Assembly: GCA_002772745.1 (NCBI GenBank)
Contig: PFDV01000004.1
Span: forward strand, 25,708 to 79,999
Length of the DNA: 54,292 nt
From: Candidatus Peregrinibacteria bacterium CG10_big_fil_rev_8_21_14_0_10_55_24
GTDB lineage: Bacteria > Patescibacteriota > Gracilibacteria > Peribacterales > Peribacteraceae
Direction: 5' to 3'
In this document: positions 50,865-54,292 of the stretch, one piece after another
Layout of the letters: every line of letters starts with the position of its first letter
Position numbering within the stretch: the first letter of the stretch is position 1
Notes under the pieces: model-generated
Databases searched by the model: none
What the model was told of the DNA's origin: nothing
Seen by the model: the letters and a program-made list of their open reading frames with translations, nothing else
Translations under genes and position numbers: made by a program

Positions 50865-52481
50865 ATGAATATTAACGATCTTATGCATGGTATCTCCAAT
50901 CTTGTGGGAACTGACCCACAGGAGGCGCTGCGCGTTATAAAGGCGAATAAGGTCGAATTGGATAAATATTTAAATGGTCGCTTAAACAAGAGCGGCTTTT
51001 TGATAGATATTGGCAGCAACTTGGAAGACGAAGCCATAATAATGGAAGGATTAGATGGAATAACGAAATTCATGAATGATTTGAGCAAGGAGCCTGCTGA
51101 AACACAGGCATCCCTTTATCCCCCAGCACTTTATAATTTCGCAAATGGCTTCTCAGCCCTGAGTACAATTGAACGAAAGCGGAGTGGCGGCATTATTAGT
51201 CCCGACAATGAGACATACCAAAAGACGAAAGAACTTTATCGCATGGGTTTTGCCCACTCATTGCTTCAAGACGATGCCCAAGGAGCAAAGCTCAGAATTA
51301 ACTATGGAAATGTTTTATCAAGCATGGGGAGGAGCCTGGAAGCGATACATCAATTTGAAGAAGCCATACGAATCGATCCAAATAATCCAATCGGCATTGG
51401 CAATTTAGGTGTTGAGCTTGCGCTGCATTCTCGCATTAGCGGTGATCCGCACCTATTGGTAGAAGCAAAAGATTTATTGCTAACTGCTCTCGGCAAGAAG
51501 GAGGCCATGATAGAAATTGCTGGTGCTCACATAGAAGGGCATTACAAAGCGTATTTAGATTGGGTAACACGAAGGATGGATGCGCAAAGACTGTCAAAGG
51601 AAAAACCGGCGTCATTGTTTGAAAAATTTCATAAGCACTGGCGCAAATTGCGCGTAAGGAAGCCAGACAAAAAATTCCTAGAGATGTGTAAAGAAAATGA
51701 GCTGTTCCTCAATTTTGGGATTAGAAATAGGGGCAGTGATTTTATTGCAGACACAATTTTCCCTTATTCGCTTACAGCTGGCATGGAAGATGATGTAACC
51801 ATTCCTCGATTACTTAGAACTGTGAACGAAATTAAAGAGAGGTATGCCACAGCAAGGTTTTCTCTTTTTGAAGCTCTCCATCCGTTATTTGATCTAAGTC
51901 CTTATGAGAATATGACTTATTATGCCGATACCCTAGATTATGCTGCGTACGGTCTGAGAGTAGCCAAGGTCAAGTTCGCTCTTGAAAATGCCTTCAATAT
52001 CCTCGATAAAATTGCGTTCTTTCTCGATTACTATTTAGAACTAAAAATGGACGAGAATAGCATCAACTTTTTCAACATTTGGACGGAAAAAATTAATGGT
52101 AAAAGGCAGCTTAAAAAGTCGATCCACGATCGCATGAACTCTAAATTGATGGGCTTGTATGATCTATCGATCGATCTTACGCCAGAGGGCTATCTCTACC
52201 CCATCAGAAAGAGCAGAAATGTATCTACTCATAGGTACTTGATTCCGCATGTTGAGGGTTGGCGCATGGGCACAGAGATAGATGGCGAGGACTATCACCT
52301 AATGTATGAAGAATTAACAGAAAAGACGATCAAGGTACTACAAATCGCACGTGCTGCCGTTATCTATATGATTGCCCTAATCAACGAGGAAGAATCGAAG
52401 AAAAAGTCAGGTGGTAGTAAATCTGCTCCTGTGATCTACCCACCGTACGAACACTTCAATTTCAATCCTGCAAATCCTTGA
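50865..52481 (+). CDS. TPR protein with C-terminal LA2681-like HEPN domain
   Basis: 538 residues. Residues about 125-215 form TPR-like helices (AKLRINYGNVLSSMGRSLEA, IHQFEEAIRIDPNNPIGIGN). The C-terminal part (about 365-520) matches the LA2681-like HEPN pattern: KFALENAFNILDKIAFFLDY, then NSINFFNIW, GLYDLSIDL and IRKSRNVSTHRYLI. The last holds the RX4H motif (Arg451 to His456) of HEPN ribonucleases. HEPN toxins cut RNA when released from control. A natural hypothesis is that the divergent CHAT protease cleaves this protein to activate or destroy it. TATTTT lies 9 nt before the start. Confidence 0.75.
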   Translation: MNINDLMHGISNLVGTDPQEALRVIKANKVELDKYLNGRLNKSGFLIDIGSNLEDEAIIMEGLDGITKFMNDLSKEPAETQASLYPPALYNFANGFSALSTIERKRSGGIISPDNETYQKTKELYRMGFAHSLLQDDAQGAKLRINYGNVLSSMGRSLEAIHQFEEAIRIDPNNPIGIGNLGVELALHSRISGDPHLLVEAKDLLLTALGKKEAMIEIAGAHIEGHYKAYLDWVTRRMDAQRLSKEKPASLFEKFHKHWRKLRVRKPDKKFLEMCKENELFLNFGIRNRGSDFIADTIFPYSLTAGMEDDVTIPRLLRTVNEIKERYATARFSLFEALHPLFDLSPYENMTYYADTLDYAAYGLRVAKVKFALENAFNILDKIAFFLDYYLELKMDENSINFFNIWTEKINGKRQLKKSIHDRMNSKLMGLYDLSIDLTPEGYLYPIRKSRNVSTHRYLIPHVEGWRMGTEIDGEDYHLMYEELTEKTIKVLQIARAAVIYMIALINEEESKKKSGGSKSAPVIYPPYEHFNFNPANP

Positions 52482-52683
52482 AATATCCACATAAATTCGT
52501 GGCGGATCTTGCGTCCTTGCATGATGTTTAAAATACTCTGCTAGTTAAATATGAACACTGGAAATTTTGGAAGGTAAACCATAAAAACAATCCTTTTTCT
52601 AAAACCACTTTGTGAATTTCAAAATCGAAATCCCTCTGTTCCTCCGAGCTACCTTAAATCCACAATAGTACTTCCCATAGATA

Positions 52684-52710
52684 GAAAATCGATTTTCCAA
52701 AAAATTTTGG
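52684..52710 (+). repeat. Two adjacent AT palindromes in a 343-nt gene-free stretch
   Basis: GAAAATCGATTTTC (52684-52697) and CCAAAAAATTTTGG (52697-52710) abut. They are the only structure seen in the stretch 52482-52824, which otherwise holds no convincing gene. They could be operator sites or a recombination or end-joining scar of the island. Confidence 0.4.
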
Positions 52711-52812
52711 CCAAGTTTGCACATACTTGGAGTACTTTCGTACATGTCTTGGATATCTCTCTTCCAGAGGGCACTCTCACCATGAGTTTTCGGACATCTA
52801 CGCGGGGGAACG

Positions 52813-52818
52813 TATACT
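52813..52818 (+). promoter_or_regulatory. -10 box TATACT of the terminase-like gene
   Basis: TATACT ends 6 nt before ATG 52825; no Shine-Dalgarno site is present. Confidence 0.5.
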
Positions 52819-52824
52819 CTCGAT

Positions 52825-53304
52825 ATGGAATCACTGTCTTTCGCACTGAGCCGCGAAGAAATCATGGGGCACTTGGAGGCTGCCACGGCTCAGCACTGGC
52901 AAGCCGCCCAATCGTTGGGAGTGCGTATGAATGGCCGCCCTACGAAATATAGACCAGAATTTGCACTATTTGCCTACAGCCTCCTCACCGATTTTCGGAC
53001 TATCGCCACCATCAGCTATGTGGCGGCAATGCTTGGCGTTTCTCGTAGCACGCTCTATTTGTGGTTGCAGACGCATGACGACTTCAAATTTGGCGTGGAG
53101 TGCGGCAAGGCGTTGCAAGAGTGTTGGTTGGCCACTTGCCTCCTGCACGGTCATCCCAACGCAAGAGGCATCCTTTTCGTGCTCAAGAATCTGCATGGCT
53201 GGCAAGAAGTGGGCAGGCAATTGCCACGTGCGGATCTCGCAAAAGAAATGAGGGAACGTGAGAAAGTTGGCGAGGAGCAGAGGCTACGGGCTGTGGTCGT
53301 CTAG
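52825..53304 (+). CDS. Phage terminase small-subunit-like HTH protein
   Basis: 159 residues. GRPTKYRPEFALFAYSLLTD then YVAAMLGVSRSTLYLWLQTH and DDFKFGVECGKALQE form the helix-turn-helix of terminase small subunits, and ARGILFVLKNLHGWQEV is the matching C-terminal motif (usually ..IFxLKNR..W). It would bind phage DNA ends for packaging. No large terminase, portal or capsid gene is in view, so it may be a prophage remnant or an island gene; it lies between the CHAT/HEPN pair and a transposase. Confidence 0.7.
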   Translation: MESLSFALSREEIMGHLEAATAQHWQAAQSLGVRMNGRPTKYRPEFALFAYSLLTDFRTIATISYVAAMLGVSRSTLYLWLQTHDDFKFGVECGKALQECWLATCLLHGHPNARGILFVLKNLHGWQEVGRQLPRADLAKEMREREKVGEEQRLRAVVV

Positions 53305-53362
53305 TCACAGTGCGGGTATGTCGTTTTCACATAATGACTATTCAGTTAAGGAACAAACACCG

Positions 53363-53368
53363 TAGAAT
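53363..53368 (+). promoter_or_regulatory. -10 box TAGAAT of the transposase gene
   Basis: TAGAAT ends 6 nt before GTG 53375. Confidence 0.45.
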
Positions 53369-53374
53369 AGCATC

Positions 53375-54292
53375 GTGAGCTACGCCTACCGTAGTATGGG
53401 TGTCATGGGCTTGTTCGACACGCTCGCGAGCGAGGAGGCATGTGAGCACTACCTCATCAACGTGCGGTGGCCGGACGGCATGGTCTGCAAGCACTGCGGC
53501 GGCACATCGTTCAAAGTGCAGGCGGGCAAGACCAGAGGGTATCGTTGCGATGGCTGTCACCGCTTCATGTCTCCTACCACCGGCACGATCTTCCATCGCA
53601 CGCGCACGTCGCTGCGGGAATGGTTCGTCGCCATCTTCCTCGTAGCAGCGGACAAGCGCGGACTCTCCGCGCTCTTCCTCGCGGAGCAGCTCGGCGTCAG
53701 CTACCCAACCGCGTGGGCGATTCTTCAGCGCATGCGTCACGCCATGGCGAAACGGGACATGCAGTACCTGCTGCCCAGTCGCGTCGAGATGGACGAGATG
53801 TTCATCGGAGCGCCAACGGAAGGCCAAAAACGAGGCAGGGGTACGGAGAAGACGCCCGTTCTCGTGGCGGTGTCGTTCTTGCCTGGCAAGGAAGGGAAAG
53901 AGTACGTGGGGTTCGCGAAGATGCGGGCGGTGAAGACCATCGATGCGCCGACGGTCATCCGCTTCGCGAAGGACGTCATTGAACCGGGAGCAATCGTGCG
54001 CACCGACGGCCTCGCGGTGTACCCGTCGTTGGAAAACCACGGCTTCACGCACAATCCCGACCCCGTCGGCAAGCGCAAGGCACACATCGTCCTGCCGCAC
54101 GTTCACACCTTCATCAGCAACCTCCGCTCCTTCGTCATGGGCACGCACCACGGTCTCGACGAGACGCACTTGCAACAGTACCTCGATGAGTTCTGCTGGC
54201 GATTCAACCGACGACGATGCCACCATCAGATGTTCGACCGTTTGCTCTTGGCATGCTTGGAAAAGGAGGAGCTGCCATTCTGTGCCTTAACT
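53375..54292 (+). CDS. IS1595 (ISXO2-like) transposase, 3' end cut by the window
   Basis: At least 306 residues, still open at the window end. An N-terminal zinc ribbon (CKHCGG ... CDGCH, about 37-62) is followed by a helix-turn-helix region (SALFLAEQLGVSYPTAWAIL) and the ISXO2-type DDE domain: VEMDEMFIG (first Asp), IVRTDGLAVYPSL (second Asp) and THHGLDETHLQQYLDEFCWR, FNRR (end of domain). GTG 53375 is favoured over ATG 53396 because of the -10 box six bases before it. Confidence 0.9.
   Translation, partial: MSYAYRSMGVMGLFDTLASEEACEHYLINVRWPDGMVCKHCGGTSFKVQAGKTRGYRCDGCHRFMSPTTGTIFHRTRTSLREWFVAIFLVAADKRGLSALFLAEQLGVSYPTAWAILQRMRHAMAKRDMQYLLPSRVEMDEMFIGAPTEGQKRGRGTEKTPVLVAVSFLPGKEGKEYVGFAKMRAVKTIDAPTVIRFAKDVIEPGAIVRTDGLAVYPSLENHGFTHNPDPVGKRKAHIVLPHVHTFISNLRSFVMGTHHGLDETHLQQYLDEFCWRFNRRRCHHQMFDRLLLACLEKEELPFCALT

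Larger units (their letters stand above)
53310..54292 (+). mobile_element. IS1595-family insertion element (right part outside window)
   Basis: The transposase gene and its short upstream region begin just after the terminase-like gene stops. The left inverted repeat was not established because the other end is missing; the GC-rich coding sequence contrasts with the AT-rich island DNA before it. Confidence 0.5.

Noticed and set aside
52599-52886. A 95-codon minus-strand frame before the terminase-like gene
   Set aside because: It overlaps the start of the terminase-like gene and its promoter, and shows no recognisable domain.
1-54292. CRISPR arrays and rRNA genes
   Set aside because: No regularly spaced direct repeats and no rRNA-like sequence were seen.

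Overview
The window reads as one contig of a Candidate Phyla Radiation bacterium, most likely Peregrinibacteria/Peribacteria. That placement is inferred from four secreted S-layer-homology (SLH) proteins with Ser-rich linkers, an archaeal-type PEP carboxylase, tightly packed genes and almost no Shine-Dalgarno sites; no marker phylogeny was possible. The genetic code looks standard: UGA ends several genes inside ATGA-type overlaps.

Layout. 1-3.4 kb: start of an SLH protein, tRNA-Arg(TCG), a frameshifted small gene, a free-standing RNA polymerase alpha-CTD-like protein, a lipoprotein and a 26-residue Lys-rich peptide. 3.6-8.7 kb (minus): a flavin block of nitronate monooxygenase-like enzyme, ribE, ribH, an SLH protein and ribBA. 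8.8-22.7 kb: uvrA, a thioredoxin-like protein, a NUDIX hydrolase, a SpoT-like alarmone hydrolase fused to a multi-pass membrane domain, a methyltransferase, and an isoleucyl-tRNA synthetase carrying two inserted histidine-phosphatase domains. 22.7-44.3 kb: a 32-residue membrane peptide behind a leader that can hide its ribosome site, an MFS exporter, three sigma factors (one ECF pair with its membrane anti-sigma), PEP carboxylase, a radical SAM/SPASM + DUF169 operon behind an attenuator-like leader, a second radical SAM gene, NUDIX genes, SLH and repeat-rich secreted proteins, and an unknown three-gene cluster ending in a sigma factor.

44.3-54.3 kb: an AT-richer island with the look of acquired DNA: a ParB-like protein with a D12 adenine methyltransferase, a nonsense-interrupted DUF1643 gene, a Panacea-type toxin-antitoxin pair, a CHAT protease divergent from a TPR protein ending in a HEPN RNase-like domain, a terminase-small-subunit-like protein, and an IS1595-family transposase cut by the window end.

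A recurring signal is a -10-like hexamer (TATACT, TACACT, TATAAT and relatives) 6-12 nt before the start codon with no Shine-Dalgarno site, found at more than twenty genes on both strands. This suggests leaderless mRNAs are the usual form here, and it was used to choose several starts. The strongest candidates for undescribed biology are the CHAT/TPR-HEPN pair, the SpoT-membrane fusion, the IleRS with two phosphatase insertions, and the Trp-Trp leader before the radical SAM operon.
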